Positions 11,072-19,291 of a stretch of DNA of 64,000 nucleotides are shown in pieces; the stretch's first letter is position 1; every line of letters starts with the position of its first letter. The DNA lies in NCBI RefSeq assembly GCF_029537375.1, contig NZ_CP120679.1, forward strand, positions 1,228,001 through 1,292,000, written 5' to 3'. The position numbers and the translations under genes are program-made. Source of the stretch: Bacillus sp. HSf4. GTDB taxonomy: Bacteria > Bacillota > Bacilli > Bacillales > Bacillaceae. The notes under the pieces were generated by a model. That model saw only the letters and a list, made by a program, of their open reading frames with translations, ran no database searches and was not told the DNA's origin.

Positions 11072-14000
11072 AGCCGGTTTCCCTGTCCATCAAAGGTTTG
11101 CACAGCTTCAGGGAAGAGCAGGTCATCGACTTCGAAAGCCTGTGTGATGACGGGGTCTTCGGTATTTTCGGACCGACCGGCAGCGGAAAATCATCGATTC
11201 TCGATGCCATGACCCTGGCTTTATACGGAAAAGTCGAACGGGCTTCAAACAACACGCACGGCATTTTGAACCATGCCGAAGATGAGCTTGCTGTCTCTTT
11301 CACCTTCAAGCTGCAGAAAAATCATGAAACGGCTTATAAAGTCGAGCGGGTTTTCAAACGGACAGATCCGGTCAAGGTGAAAACCACTATCTGCCGTTTC
11401 ATTGAAATGAAAGAGGAACAAACGGTTTTAGCTGACAAAGCGAATGAAGTCAACCGCAAAGTCGAGGAGCTTCTTGGTCTTACGATCGATGATTTCACAA
11501 GAGCGGTCGTCCTGCCGCAAGGGAAATTCGCTGAATTTCTGTCCTTAAAAGGAGCGGACCGCAGGCAGATGCTTCAGCGCCTCTTCAACCTTGAACAGTA
11601 TGGCGACCGCCTCGTGAAAAGACTCAAACGACAGACGCAAAAAGCGTATGCGAAAAAAAATGAAATGCTCGCCGAACAAGCAGGACTGGGCGATGCCGGT
11701 GAAGAAGCGCTTCAACGAGCACAACAGCATCTGGAAGAAGCAGAACAGGCATTGCAACATAAACGGGATGAGCGCGAACAAAAAGTGCAGCACTTTACGG
11801 AATGCCAGGAAATCTGGAATCTGCAAAAGGAAAAGGAAGGATATGCCAAAGAAGAGGCGGAACTGTTAAAGAAAAAAGACGCGATTGCCGAAAAAGAAAA
11901 CCGTTTGCGGCTGGCCGAAACAGCCCGTATGCTGAAACCGTATGCCGATAGCTATCTGGGAGCGCAAACAGATGCCGAACTGGCCGAACAGGAAGAAAAA
12001 AAGGCCCGCGAGGAATTGAAGACATTTGAAAATCGCTTAGAGAGGGAGCAAGAGGATTATGAAAGCTTCAGAACGCTAAAGAAGGAACAAGAACCTGAGC
12101 TTCTGAAGCAGGAGGAACAGCTCACCGCACTGAAGGAAATTGAAAAGAAGCGGCTCGCCATTCAAAAAGAATTAGATCGGAAACAGGAAGAGAAGAGATT
12201 AAAAGAGGAAGAAATCAAACGTGCTGCCGATGAATTGGAAAAAGTAAAAAGCCTTCTGGAAAGGGGCGCCGACAGGCAGAATCAGCTGAAAAAAGAACTG
12301 AAATCCGTTCAGGTGACAAGCGAAGAACGGAAAAACTGCCGCGACGCCGGCCAGCTTGCTTTTCAAATCCGGCAGCTTCAGCATGAGGCGGTACAAGAGC
12401 AGGAACGCCTTGACAAACAGAAAGCGGCAGTCACTCTGCTGCAACGCGAACAGCAGGAGCTCGACCGTGCGATGAGAATAGAGGAGGAGCATATTCAATC
12501 TGTTTTTGCCGCAGTTGAACGCGCTTATGCGCTTGTTTGCGAAACGGACAGATCTCTCTCCGAAGCGGTTCATCAGGCGGTTCAGAAAAAGGATGACATC
12601 CTCTCCAAACGCGAACAGGCTAAAATCGAGGAGCTTACAAAAGAACTGTCCAAACATCTCAAAGAAGGTGAGCCGTGTCCTGTCTGCGGTTCCACACATC
12701 ATGAAAACCCTGCACACACAAGCGGCGGAACCGTCTCATTCAAAGAAACGGAAGCCGAATTAAAGGAAGCGGAAACGATCATCTCGGAAGCTTCCGCGTT
12801 GGCGCAGGAATTTCTTTCTGCCAAAGTGGCTCTTGAACAGCAGTCAGACCATTTGATCAGCGAATGTCCGTTTTTAATCAGAAGCGCACCCGGTTCCGGC
12901 ATGCAGGAGACCGCCGCAGCTGTGGAAGAAGGAACGGCCGCCGAACGCTTCAGGCAAATCCGTTTGGAATGGAAGGGAATCAAACAGGATATCCATGAAG
13001 CGAAAAGCCGTATGGCCAAACTGCTTCATGCGTATAAAGAAGCGGCCAAAAAACGCGAACAGCTCCGCGATCAGATCACTTATGAAACAAAAGAGCAAGA
13101 ACGGCTGAAACAGCGGGTCGGGCACCTTGATGATTCGTTGAGCGAACATAAAAAAAGCTTTGGCGAACGTTTTGCCGGACTGACCCCTGAACAGGCTCAG
13201 GAATGGCAAACATCAATTGAGGAAAAAGACCAAGCCGCAGAAGATTATGAAAAAAGGATCGAAAAGAGCGTCACGTTTCTAAAAGAGCAGGAACTGCTGA
13301 AAGAAAAGCTGACAGTCCGTCTGTATGAATTGGACAAAGAAAAGCTCGACCTTCATTATTCGCTTGAAAGCCTGAAAAAAGAACTAAGCGACTGCCAAAA
13401 AGAGCTTCAGGATTACCCGGATACAGCGGCAATCGAAGAACGGCTGCAGAACGTCAAACAACAATTGAATCAGCTGAACGACAAGGAAAAAACACTTTAT
13501 GAACAGCTGAAGGAAACAGAGTCGCGCATCAGCCGTTTACGAGGCCACACAAAAGGCTGTGAGCTCGCTTTGCGGGAAGCATCTGCAAGGCTTGCAAAAG
13601 CGGCGGACGAGTGGGCGGAAAAAGCCCGAAACACAATGTTTAATGAAGCAGCCGAGGTGCAAAACCATCTTTTGGACAATGAAGAGCTTGACCGTTTGAG
13701 ACAGGACATTCAATCTTATTGGGATCAAACGAAGCAGTGTGAAGCAAATATCAGGCGGATTGCGGAAAAACTTGGAGCCAGATCGATTTCCCCCGCAGAA
13801 TGGGAAAAGGCCGCCGAGCTAAAGGAACAGGCGGAAGAAGCGTACAGCACGGCATTAGAGGAAAGGGGAGCAGCCGGAAAAGCGCTCGCCGTCATTCATG
13901 AAAACCATAAACGGTTTAAAAAACTTGAAGCATCATTGACAGAATGGCAGACTTATATCGACCGTCTTGATAAGCTTCAAGCCGTCTTCAAAGGGAACAG

Positions 14001-14466
14001 CTTTGTTGAATATTTGGCGGAAGAACAGCTTGAAAGCGTGACTAGAGACGCGTCAGCCAGACTCGGAGGCCTGACAAGGCAAAGGTATGCGATTGAAGTT
14101 GATTCAGAAGGCGGATTCGTTATGAGGGACGACGCCAATGGCGGAGTCAAACGCCCTGTCACAAGCTTGTCGGGAGGCGAAACATTCCTGACGTCGCTGG
14201 CCCTTGCCCTCGCTCTTTCCGCACAGATCCAGCTTCGCGGGGAATATCCGCTCCAGTTCTTCTTTTTGGATGAAGGCTTCGGCACGCTTGACCAGGAATT
14301 GCTGGACACGGTCGTCACAGCTTTGGAAAAGCTTCAGTCTGACAATCTGTCGGTCGGCGTGATCAGCCATGTCCAGGAGCTTCGCGCGAGGCTTCCGAAA
14401 AAATTGATCGTTCATCCCGCAGAGCCGAGCGGAAAAGGAACGTCTGTATCACTTGAAATGATTTGA
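11068..14466 (+). CDS. sbcC: Exonuclease subunit SbcC (Rad50-type SMC ATPase)
   Basis: A 1132-residue Rad50 homologue (B. subtilis yirY/sbcC). Walker A GPTGSGKSSIL lies near residue 35; two long, Glu/Lys/Gln-rich coiled coils flank a zinc hook CPVC at about residue 536; the ABC signature SLSGGETF and Walker B FFFLDEGFGTLD are near the C-terminus. ATP binding brings the heads together around the SbcD nuclease, while the hook joins two molecules. Start is ATG overlapping the sbcD stop. A bidirectional terminator separates it from the convergent gerP operon. Confidence 0.95.
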   Translation: MKPVSLSIKGLHSFREEQVIDFESLCDDGVFGIFGPTGSGKSSILDAMTLALYGKVERASNNTHGILNHAEDELAVSFTFKLQKNHETAYKVERVFKRTDPVKVKTTICRFIEMKEEQTVLADKANEVNRKVEELLGLTIDDFTRAVVLPQGKFAEFLSLKGADRRQMLQRLFNLEQYGDRLVKRLKRQTQKAYAKKNEMLAEQAGLGDAGEEALQRAQQHLEEAEQALQHKRDEREQKVQHFTECQEIWNLQKEKEGYAKEEAELLKKKDAIAEKENRLRLAETARMLKPYADSYLGAQTDAELAEQEEKKAREELKTFENRLEREQEDYESFRTLKKEQEPELLKQEEQLTALKEIEKKRLAIQKELDRKQEEKRLKEEEIKRAADELEKVKSLLERGADRQNQLKKELKSVQVTSEERKNCRDAGQLAFQIRQLQHEAVQEQERLDKQKAAVTLLQREQQELDRAMRIEEEHIQSVFAAVERAYALVCETDRSLSEAVHQAVQKKDDILSKREQAKIEELTKELSKHLKEGEPCPVCGSTHHENPAHTSGGTVSFKETEAELKEAETIISEASALAQEFLSAKVALEQQSDHLISECPFLIRSAPGSGMQETAAAVEEGTAAERFRQIRLEWKGIKQDIHEAKSRMAKLLHAYKEAAKKREQLRDQITYETKEQERLKQRVGHLDDSLSEHKKSFGERFAGLTPEQAQEWQTSIEEKDQAAEDYEKRIEKSVTFLKEQELLKEKLTVRLYELDKEKLDLHYSLESLKKELSDCQKELQDYPDTAAIEERLQNVKQQLNQLNDKEKTLYEQLKETESRISRLRGHTKGCELALREASARLAKAADEWAEKARNTMFNEAAEVQNHLLDNEELDRLRQDIQSYWDQTKQCEANIRRIAEKLGARSISPAEWEKAAELKEQAEEAYSTALEERGAAGKALAVIHENHKRFKKLEASLTEWQTYIDRLDKLQAVFKGNSFVEYLAEEQLESVTRDASARLGGLTRQRYAIEVDSEGGFVMRDDANGGVKRPVTSLSGGETFLTSLALALALSAQIQLRGEYPLQFFFLDEGFGTLDQELLDTVVTALEKLQSDNLSVGVISHVQELRARLPKKLIVHPAEPSGKGTSVSLEMI

Positions 14467-14485
14467 ATCGCAAGAATCCCAAGCT

Positions 14486-14523
14486 AAAAAGCAGCCTCCT
14501 TTTAACTGAAGAGGCTGCTTTAT
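14486..14523. terminator. Bidirectional terminator between sbcC and gerPF
   Basis: GCAGCCTC and GAGGCTGC form an 8-bp stem bordered by an A run on one side and TTT on the other, so it can end transcripts from both directions. Confidence 0.8.
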
Positions 14524-14738
14524 GCATTTCCGACAACATTCTGGTCGCTTACATCGGGGTCTATATAATTTGTCGCGTTTATACCACTGTTGACGATAAG
14601 GAAATCTCCTGTATTACCAGCACCAGAACCGAGCGCAGATTTTGACGTGCTTTTTGGAGAAAGGTAAAAGGAATCGCCGAAATTCACTACTCCTCCTGAG
14701 ATTTCGTTGATCTTAATGGGGCCGACAATGGCTGGCAT
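14520..14738 (-). CDS. gerPF: Spore germination protein GerPF
   Basis: A 72-residue protein of the GerPA/GerPF family, with the family opening MPAIVGPIKIN, the core SGGVVNFGDSFYLSPKS and a Gly-rich stretch GSGAGNTGDF. Last gene of the gerP operon. In Bacillus the GerP proteins sit in the spore coat and help nutrients reach the germinant receptors through it. The sequence is close to B. subtilis GerPF across its length as I recall it. It has its own ribosome binding site, AAAAGGATG, and is separated from gerPE by 66 bases. Confidence 0.95.
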   Translation of the reverse strand: MPAIVGPIKINEISGGVVNFGDSFYLSPKSTSKSALGSGAGNTGDFLIVNSGINATNYIDPDVSDQNVVGNA

Positions 14739-14804
14739 GATTGATCGACATCCTTTTTAGAAGTCTCGCAGACAGTATATGTCGGCCGCCCTGCTATTGT
14801 GAGT

Positions 14805-15173
14805 TTATCGAATGAGCTTTCTAATATGCTTCACCCTCGAATCGGCCATGATGCGGCGGGTCGATCCCACCTGGGCAACAGAAGAAGTGGAAACACCCAG
14901 AACCTTAATTGCTCTGACACGAATGACCGGAACCTCGTGGAAAAAGGCTGAACGGACGCCGGTTTCAGGCAGCAATTGGGGGATTGGCTGCCGGTACAGC
15001 TGAAAGTCTTCCTGCCGCAACGAACCTTCATTTCCGAAAAAAAGCGATAAAGATCTTTGAACAGCCAGAATCTTTGTCTTGAGATTCAACTCGTCAGTGT
15101 CTCCGATTTTCAACGTGCTGGAGATCAACACCGACTGCACTTTCAAAAACTTCACCTTTGACGTCCTGATCAT
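14805..15173 (-). CDS. gerPE: Spore germination protein GerPE
   Basis: A 122-residue product in the position and with the length of GerPE. Weak but recognisable family pattern: VQSVLISSTLKIGDTDELNLKTKILAVQR near the start, then PVIRVRAIKVLGVSTSSVAQVGSTRRI, a segment shared with GerPB/GerPD-type members (residues around a V-x-x-S-S-x-x-x-V-G core). The start overlaps the gerPD stop by four bases. Contributes to coat permeability to germinants as part of the GerP set. Confidence 0.9.
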   Translation of the reverse strand: MIRTSKVKFLKVQSVLISSTLKIGDTDELNLKTKILAVQRSLSLFFGNEGSLRQEDFQLYRQPIPQLLPETGVRSAFFHEVPVIRVRAIKVLGVSTSSVAQVGSTRRIMADSRVKHIRKLIR

Positions 15174-15352
15174 GGCGTTTCAGGAGCCAGCGGCCTGAAA
15201 GGCCCGATGATCAGCGATTCCGGCGGCGTATCAAAAATGGATGACAGTGAAATGCATTCGGTATCTCCCACCAGAAAAACAGAGGAACTTGAAACCGCGG
15301 TAATATGAATGTTTCCCACATCAAAATCGCGGTTCACAACAGTAAAATTCAT
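15170..15352 (-). CDS. gerPD: Spore germination protein GerPD
   Basis: Short (60 aa) GerP protein with the pattern VGNIHITAVSSSSVFLVGDTE that GerPB, GerPD and GerPE share, and a proline-rich C-terminus. It overlaps both neighbours by four bases (ATGA), so translation of gerPC, gerPD and gerPE is coupled. Assigned from position and sequence pattern. Confidence 0.9.
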   Translation of the reverse strand: MNFTVVNRDFDVGNIHITAVSSSSVFLVGDTECISLSSIFDTPPESLIIGPFRPLAPETP

Positions 15353-15963
15353 TCGTGATCAGCCCCTTTCTCAGGTATCGTTTTGAGAAAATGCTCAATT
15401 GCCCGGGTGACATCCTGTTTGACATAGTCAGCCAGCCGCTCGGCATGCTCTTTTGGAGAAAGGGAATCATCCGGTTTTACATGCTTCACGTAATAGCGGA
15501 TGCGGCTGTCGATCTGCTTTCGTATGTCTTCTATAATATGCTGCCGGTTTGTATCATCCAGTTTGCTTTCATAGCGATTTTCAAGCTGTTCGAGCAGAAG
15601 GGGGGCTTCTTCGTTTAAGTAGGCGTCGACGATTTGCCTCGTTTGCTGCATCAGCTGGCTGTGTAATTCCTGCTGAAGCATTCCCATTCCGATATCCGGC
15701 GACTGCTTGCTGATCTCAAAATTCTCCAAATTGTCGGGGTCAGCCGGATTGAGTCCGATGTTCAGCGTTCCGTCCAGCCGTTCGATTTTCAACTGATCAA
15801 ATTTGTATTCGATCCGGTCGATCCGGGTGCCGGGATTTTCTTTCAGCTGGTTTAATTCAGTTTGTAAAGCGATCATCTGCCTTTCAATTTGCTGGATTTG
15901 CGCAGCCTGCTTTTGCAAATATGCATACCAGTTTTGTCCGTAAGAGGGATTGCTCTGTTTCAT
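15349..15963 (-). CDS. gerPC: Spore germination protein GerPC
   Basis: The largest GerP protein (204 aa). The N-terminal third is a predicted coiled coil (LQKQAAQIQQIERQMIALQTELNQLKEN), followed by a domain with KIERLDGTLNIGLNP and a long charged helical C-terminal part. Soluble, no signal peptide. ATG at 15963 was preferred over a GTG at 15972 because GGGG lies 8 bases before it. In B. subtilis and B. cereus, loss of gerP genes slows germination unless the coat is removed. Confidence 0.92.
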   Translation of the reverse strand: MKQSNPSYGQNWYAYLQKQAAQIQQIERQMIALQTELNQLKENPGTRIDRIEYKFDQLKIERLDGTLNIGLNPADPDNLENFEISKQSPDIGMGMLQQELHSQLMQQTRQIVDAYLNEEAPLLLEQLENRYESKLDDTNRQHIIEDIRKQIDSRIRYYVKHVKPDDSLSPKEHAERLADYVKQDVTRAIEHFLKTIPEKGADHE

Positions 15964-15977
15964 GATAACCACCCCAT

Positions 15978-16223
15978 TTATTGAATCGTCACAGATGGAG
16001 CCTGAAGAGGAACGAGGACTTGAGAAGGCTGCCCCTCTCCGAAAGCTTCGTCCATAGGTGCTCCGGTTACCGGCGGCGCCGGTTCCGTATAGCTTCCGGT
16101 ATTGTAGAGATTGGCAAGCGTTTTGATCGAACCGGCGCTGCCGATCTGCAGAACGGAAGAATTGCTGATGCCGTCGACCCTTAAATAATTGATTTGTATC
16201 GTTTGATTAATATAAAAGTTCAT
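15978..16223 (-). CDS. gerPB: Spore germination protein GerPB
   Basis: An 81-residue GerP protein: NFYINQTIQINYLRVDGISNSSVLQIGSAGSI at the N-terminus, then a Pro/Gly-rich tail. The start has a clear AAGGGGG ribosome binding site. Second gene of the gerP operon, 11 bases after gerPA. Confidence 0.92.
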   Translation of the reverse strand: MNFYINQTIQINYLRVDGISNSSVLQIGSAGSIKTLANLYNTGSYTEPAPPVTGAPMDEAFGEGQPSQVLVPLQAPSVTIQ

Positions 16224-16234
16224 GCCTTGCCCCC

Positions 16235-16456
16235 TTACAGATTACCTGCGATCGGCTGATCAATGTTATCGTTGTCATAGACGTTGGTAATGCTGTTTTG
16301 GTTGTATACACTTAATCCGTCTCCGGTATTGAAGCTTCCGGCGCCCGCAAATGTTTTAACTTCGGCATAAGGAGAAATCGTAATGCAGTCTCCGACATGA
16401 ACAACGCCGCTCGTACCGACGGCATTTACTTTAAAAGCTCCGACAATCGCTGGCAT
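16235..16456 (-). CDS. gerPA: Spore germination protein GerPA
   Basis: First gene of the operon, 73 aa, same family as GerPF: it opens [14 protein letters not shown] and has [16 protein letters not shown] and a Gly/Asn-rich middle ([10 protein letters not shown]). The open frame runs further upstream, but the ATG at 16456 is chosen because AAAGGATG lies 10 bases before it and the family always begins MPAIVG. The promoter upstream is a good sigma-K match, fitting mother-cell expression late in sporulation. Confidence 0.93.
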   Translation of the reverse strand: MPAIVGAFKVNAVGTSGVVHVGDCITISPYAEVKTFAGAGSFNTGDGLSVYNQNSITNVYDNDNIDQPIAGNL

Positions 16457-16510
16457 TTTAGAGGCACATCCTTTACATTGAACAAACATTTATTGATGGG
16501 CTATTCACCA

Positions 16511-16537
16511 TATCTTATGTTTTTTAGGCGCATCTGT
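16511..16537 (-). promoter_or_regulatory. Sigma-K promoter of the gerPABCDEF operon
   Basis: On the minus strand the -10 element CATAAGATA matches the sigma-K consensus CATAnnnTA exactly, and the -35 dinucleotide AC lies 16 bases upstream. gerP is known as a sigma-K (GerE-affected) operon in B. subtilis. Confidence 0.75.
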
Positions 16538-16631
16538 GACTGATTCGCTATGCTTCAAATAATGTGAAAAGATGAGCATGGAACTTTTTTTGAAAAGAGA
16601 ACGTAAGAAAGAAGAGATTGGAGGGAGTCGT

Positions 16632-16925
16632 ATGTATTTTTCCGGAAATGTGCAGTCAATAGCGGCTGCGCTGCTGTTTTTTGCCGCAGCGTACAGCATA
16701 GGGATCAAAAAACAGACGTGGATATTGCGTGGATTTCGCGAGGAGAGAATCAGGGATAAGGATAAACTGGCGAAAATCACCGGATATTTCTTTTTGAACA
16801 GCGGATTTTTATTATTGCTGAACGGTTTTATTCATATCCCGTACCAGGAATCGTTTACCTCTTCTGCAATCCTTGCATATGGCGTCTGTACGATCGTTTA
16901 TGTGCAAAAGACATTGGTTGAATAA
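16632..16925 (+). CDS. Small membrane protein, DUF3784-like
   Basis: A 97-residue protein with three hydrophobic helices: one at the N-terminus (NVQSIAAALLFFAAAYSIG), one in the middle (YFFLNSGFLLLLNGFI) and one near the C-terminus (SAILAYGVCTIVYV), joined by a basic loop. Size and the arrangement of a basic loop after the first helix fit the uncharacterised DUF3784 family; this is recognition from memory. The start was placed at 16632, after the GGAGG; the frame upstream lacks a ribosome binding site. It is convergent with yisI and divergent from gerPA. Function unknown. Confidence 0.6.
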   Translation: MYFSGNVQSIAAALLFFAAAYSIGIKKQTWILRGFREERIRDKDKLAKITGYFFLNSGFLLLLNGFIHIPYQESFTSSAILAYGVCTIVYVQKTLVE

Positions 16926-16945
16926 GCGCAAAATAAGGGCGATTA

Positions 16946-17137
16946 TCAAAACGTGCGCTGATTGGCGTTTTTGAAAGTGTCTTCTTGAAGCAGGCTGTTT
17001 TCTTGCTTCTGCATCCTCTGATTCAGCAGGCTGTCCAATTCCTGACTGCATTGAATGGCTTCTTTGGAGTTGATTCCGAATTTTTCGGCAGTTTCAATTA
17101 AGGCCAGTCTTTTTGCTTCAATTTTATTGTTCATCAT
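16946..17137 (-). CDS. yisI: Spo0E-like aspartyl-phosphate phosphatase YisI
   Basis: A 63-residue two-helix protein of the Spo0E family, which removes phosphate from Spo0A-P and so delays sporulation. The signature is SQELDSLLN (the S-x-E-L-D motif on the second helix), preceded by helix 1 with KIEAKRLALIETAEKFG. Start: ATG 17137 with GGAG 6 bases upstream. On the minus strand, at 17247-17253, the sequence TGACGAA matches the Spo0A box TGNCGAA, suggesting feedback by Spo0A; this is inferred from one short match. Same neighbourhood as B. subtilis yisI. Confidence 0.85.
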   Translation of the reverse strand: MMNNKIEAKRLALIETAEKFGINSKEAIQCSQELDSLLNQRMQKQENSLLQEDTFKNANQRTF

Positions 17138-17316
17138 CGCAGTCTCCAACTTTCAATTGATTTTTTTGATCCGCTCGTTTGAGAAGAAGGCTTCTCATTG
17201 TTTCTGATAATGCTAGTATACCCTATTTTGCGCTAAAAGGATTTTTTTCGTCAATATGACAAAAAATGTGACATGATTTTCGGCCTTTTGGAACAGAAAG
17301 CCGCCATGCGGTCCCG

Positions 17317-18402
17317 CTAAAACCTGGAAAGCTCGAACAGGAGGAAGCGTTTTCTTTTGTCGATGTAATGAAAGATCTGTTTCTGTTCCTCTTCAAGACG
17401 GTCGAAAGTAACGGCTGTATAAGGGTCTTGCTCAAGGTATGGAGCGATGTCAGCGTGCCACTTTGTCATGTAAGGAGCTATCTGTCTGATGGTAAATTCA
17501 TGCTGCAATATGTTTTTCATTAACATAAAGTATTGCGATTTATACTTTGGAATATCAAGAAGTCTGGCGGACAATGTATTATAGCCGGTCACCGGAATGC
17601 GGTCGTGCTTCATCTCTTCCCCATGGATATTCCGCCCCCATGTCGCGTCATAATCCCAAGGAATGATTTGAAATGTTTTTGCGTCATCATTTAAATAAAG
17701 GGCGTAATTATGAACAAAACCGTCGAAGTTTTGCGTGCAGACGGCGCCGATCAGCCAGAGCAAATATTGTTTGACATCGAGATAACGTTTAATTTCTTTT
17801 TCAAAAACGCCGTCTTTTGCCGTATTGACGAAATAGATGAACTCTTCCAAGTATTTGTCATGGATCTTGGAGCCTGTTTTTTGCTCATAACCCTGCCGGA
17901 GGTTTTGCTTTGCCTTTTTATCGAAAGAGCTGAGCAGTGAAAAGTTGGCGTCGTCATCCACCGCATAATAGATCGCCCCGTCTGTTAAATGTCTCCTCTT
18001 TAGAAATTCATCGTCAACAGATTCGATTTTTAAATAGATGCCTTCCTTTTTTCCGTTTACATAGAGGAAACAATGTGAGGCTGATGGAGAAAGGACGCCG
18101 ATTCTTTCAAAAAAATGAAAGGAAAGCCTGTTGCGGATGAAGGAAGGGTCGTTGTATTCAGCATTTAAATGAAATTCGGCTTCCGGTTTTTTCCCGGTCT
18201 GTTTTTGATATTGAACAAAATAGGATTTCTTCCGGAGTTTGCGGGTGTGAGCCCCTCTGTATGAAATGAAGACCGGCGCTTGTTTTGAAACGGTTTGAAG
18301 CATTCCAGGAACCGCTTTGTCATTCCAGATATCTTTTTTTAAATCGAGCAGATCCTTTGGACGAACATGAAGCCTGAAGGCGGCCAAAGCAGTGGCACTC
18401 AT
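17317..18402 (-). CDS. yisJ: CotH-family spore coat kinase YisJ
   Basis: A 361-residue member of the CotH family, atypical protein kinases that phosphorylate spore coat proteins. The catalytic region is intact: QNFDGFVHNYALY carries the Asp equivalent to the essential Asp228 of B. subtilis CotH, and IPWDYDATWG the second metal-binding Asp. An N-terminal segment with FISYRGAHTRKLRKKSYFV fits the nucleotide-binding lobe with basic residues. No signal peptide. The third of three consecutive ATG codons (18402) has AAGGAGG 8 bases upstream. A perfect sigma-K -10 match (CATATGATA, 18430-18438) lies upstream, without a clear -35. The gene is divergent from a CotG-like gene, the same arrangement as cotH/cotG in B. 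subtilis, so that product is its likely substrate. Confidence 0.85.
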   Translation of the reverse strand: MSATALAAFRLHVRPKDLLDLKKDIWNDKAVPGMLQTVSKQAPVFISYRGAHTRKLRKKSYFVQYQKQTGKKPEAEFHLNAEYNDPSFIRNRLSFHFFERIGVLSPSASHCFLYVNGKKEGIYLKIESVDDEFLKRRHLTDGAIYYAVDDDANFSLLSSFDKKAKQNLRQGYEQKTGSKIHDKYLEEFIYFVNTAKDGVFEKEIKRYLDVKQYLLWLIGAVCTQNFDGFVHNYALYLNDDAKTFQIIPWDYDATWGRNIHGEEMKHDRIPVTGYNTLSARLLDIPKYKSQYFMLMKNILQHEFTIRQIAPYMTKWHADIAPYLEQDPYTAVTFDRLEEEQKQIFHYIDKRKRFLLFELSRF

Positions 18403-18559
18403 CATCATTTCCTCCTTTTCCAGCTGCCATATCATATGTGTAAAAAGCCTGTCCCGGAAGCGGTCCGCCCAATCCTGAGCAAAAAACAGTCATTTGCCTT
18501 AGTCCACCTGTCTTCACCTTGCGTATGATAAAGCAGGACATGAAAAGGAGGGTAAAAGA

Positions 18560-19153
18560 ATGAGTGATGTCCATGATCATGACATTAAAAAAGCTGTGGA
18601 CCAGCTTAAAAGTGAAGGAAGAGACCATTATTTAGACCGTGAACCTGACTCGGCCGGTTCTTTCAAAGGCAGGCGCCCGTATAGTATTTGGGATGAATGG
18701 TGGGGGTTTAGACCGCACAGAAGCAAAAAACCGGACAAAAGCAAGCATGATAAAAGCAAGAAACCGGACGATTGCAGCAAACCGGACAAAAGCAAGAAGC
18801 CGGACGACTGCAAATCACACAAAAGCAAGAAGCCGGACGACTGCAAATCACACAAAAGCAAGAAGCCGGACGACTGCAAATCACACAAAAGCAAGAAGCC
18901 GGACGACTGCAAATCACACAAAAGCAAAAAGCCGGATGACTGCAAATCACACAAAAGCAAGAAGCCGGATGACTGCAAATCGCACAAAAGCAAAAAGCCG
19001 GATCGTTGCAAAAAACACGACCACTGCCGACACAAACGGCGGGATCACTCCCATAAAAGAACCCATCATCACAAAAGAGGCAGAGACGGCTTTGAAACGA
19101 TTACAACATGGTCTGACGGAAACCTGGAAGAAATTAAATACCGGAAACGGTAG
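18560..19153 (+). CDS. CotG-like modular spore coat protein with tandem repeats
   Basis: A very basic 197-residue protein. The N-terminal segment (HDHDIKKAVDQLKSEG, then DHYLDREP) and the C-terminal WSDGNLEEIKYRKR resemble the ends of B. subtilis CotG as I remember them (SHSDIEEAVKSAKKEG, YLYQEP; YWKDGN). The centre holds six perfect copies of KSKKPDDCKSH plus degenerate flanking copies. Each unit has a Cys that could cross-link and Ser residues that could be phosphorylated. Low-complexity, Lys/Ser/Cys/His rich, no signal peptide or membrane helix. AAAGGAGGG precedes the ATG. Divergent from a CotH-family kinase gene. Role as an outer coat scaffold is inferred. Confidence 0.75.
   Translation: MSDVHDHDIKKAVDQLKSEGRDHYLDREPDSAGSFKGRRPYSIWDEWWGFRPHRSKKPDKSKHDKSKKPDDCSKPDKSKKPDDCKSHKSKKPDDCKSHKSKKPDDCKSHKSKKPDDCKSHKSKKPDDCKSHKSKKPDDCKSHKSKKPDRCKKHDHCRHKRRDHSHKRTHHHKRGRDGFETITTWSDGNLEEIKYRKR
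18769..19002 (+). repeat. 33-bp in-frame tandem repeat inside the CotG-like gene
   Basis: Six consecutive 33-bp units encode KSKKPDDCKSH with only synonymous changes between units (for example GGAC versus GGAT, AAGAAG versus AAAAAG); partial copies flank them. Near-identity implies recent expansion or gene conversion, and copy number is expected to vary between strains. Confidence 0.9.
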
Positions 19154-19158
19154 TATGA

Positions 19159-19192
19159 GCGGCTTGCATGGTAAGCCGCCATTTTCTTTTTT
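19159..19192 (+). terminator. Terminator of the CotG-like gene
   Basis: GCGGCTT and AAGCCGC pair across a 7-base loop and are followed by a T-rich stretch. Confidence 0.8.
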
Positions 19193-19226
19193 AGGCATGA
19201 CTTTTGATGCGGTTTTGAGAAAGCAA

Positions 19227-19255
19227 AAAGGATTTTGAAATGTTGTAGAGAATAT
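19227..19255 (+). promoter_or_regulatory. Sigma-H promoter of yisK
   Basis: AAAGGATTT (-35, consensus RnAGGAwwW) and AGAGAATAT (-10, consensus RnnGAATww) with an 11-base spacer match sigma-H at every specified position. The yisK start lies 37 bases downstream. Confidence 0.75.
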
Positions 19256-19291
19256 GTAAAAAGGTTGAAATCATAACTCGGGGGAATTTTT

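Noticed and set aside
14520..16456. A horizontally acquired sporulation island
   Set aside because: gerPABCDEF is in its usual Bacillus order next to sbcC, with overlapping genes and a sigma-K promoter; this is ancestral.
18769..19002. Regular 33-bp repeats that might suggest a CRISPR array
   Set aside because: The repeats are directly adjacent without unique spacers and keep one reading frame; they are coding repeats.
18628..19035. A 135-codon antisense frame across the repeat gene, rich in Cys, Leu and Phe
   Set aside because: It is a by-product of the 33-bp repeat read on the other strand; the plus-strand frame has the ribosome binding site, CotG-like ends and a terminator.
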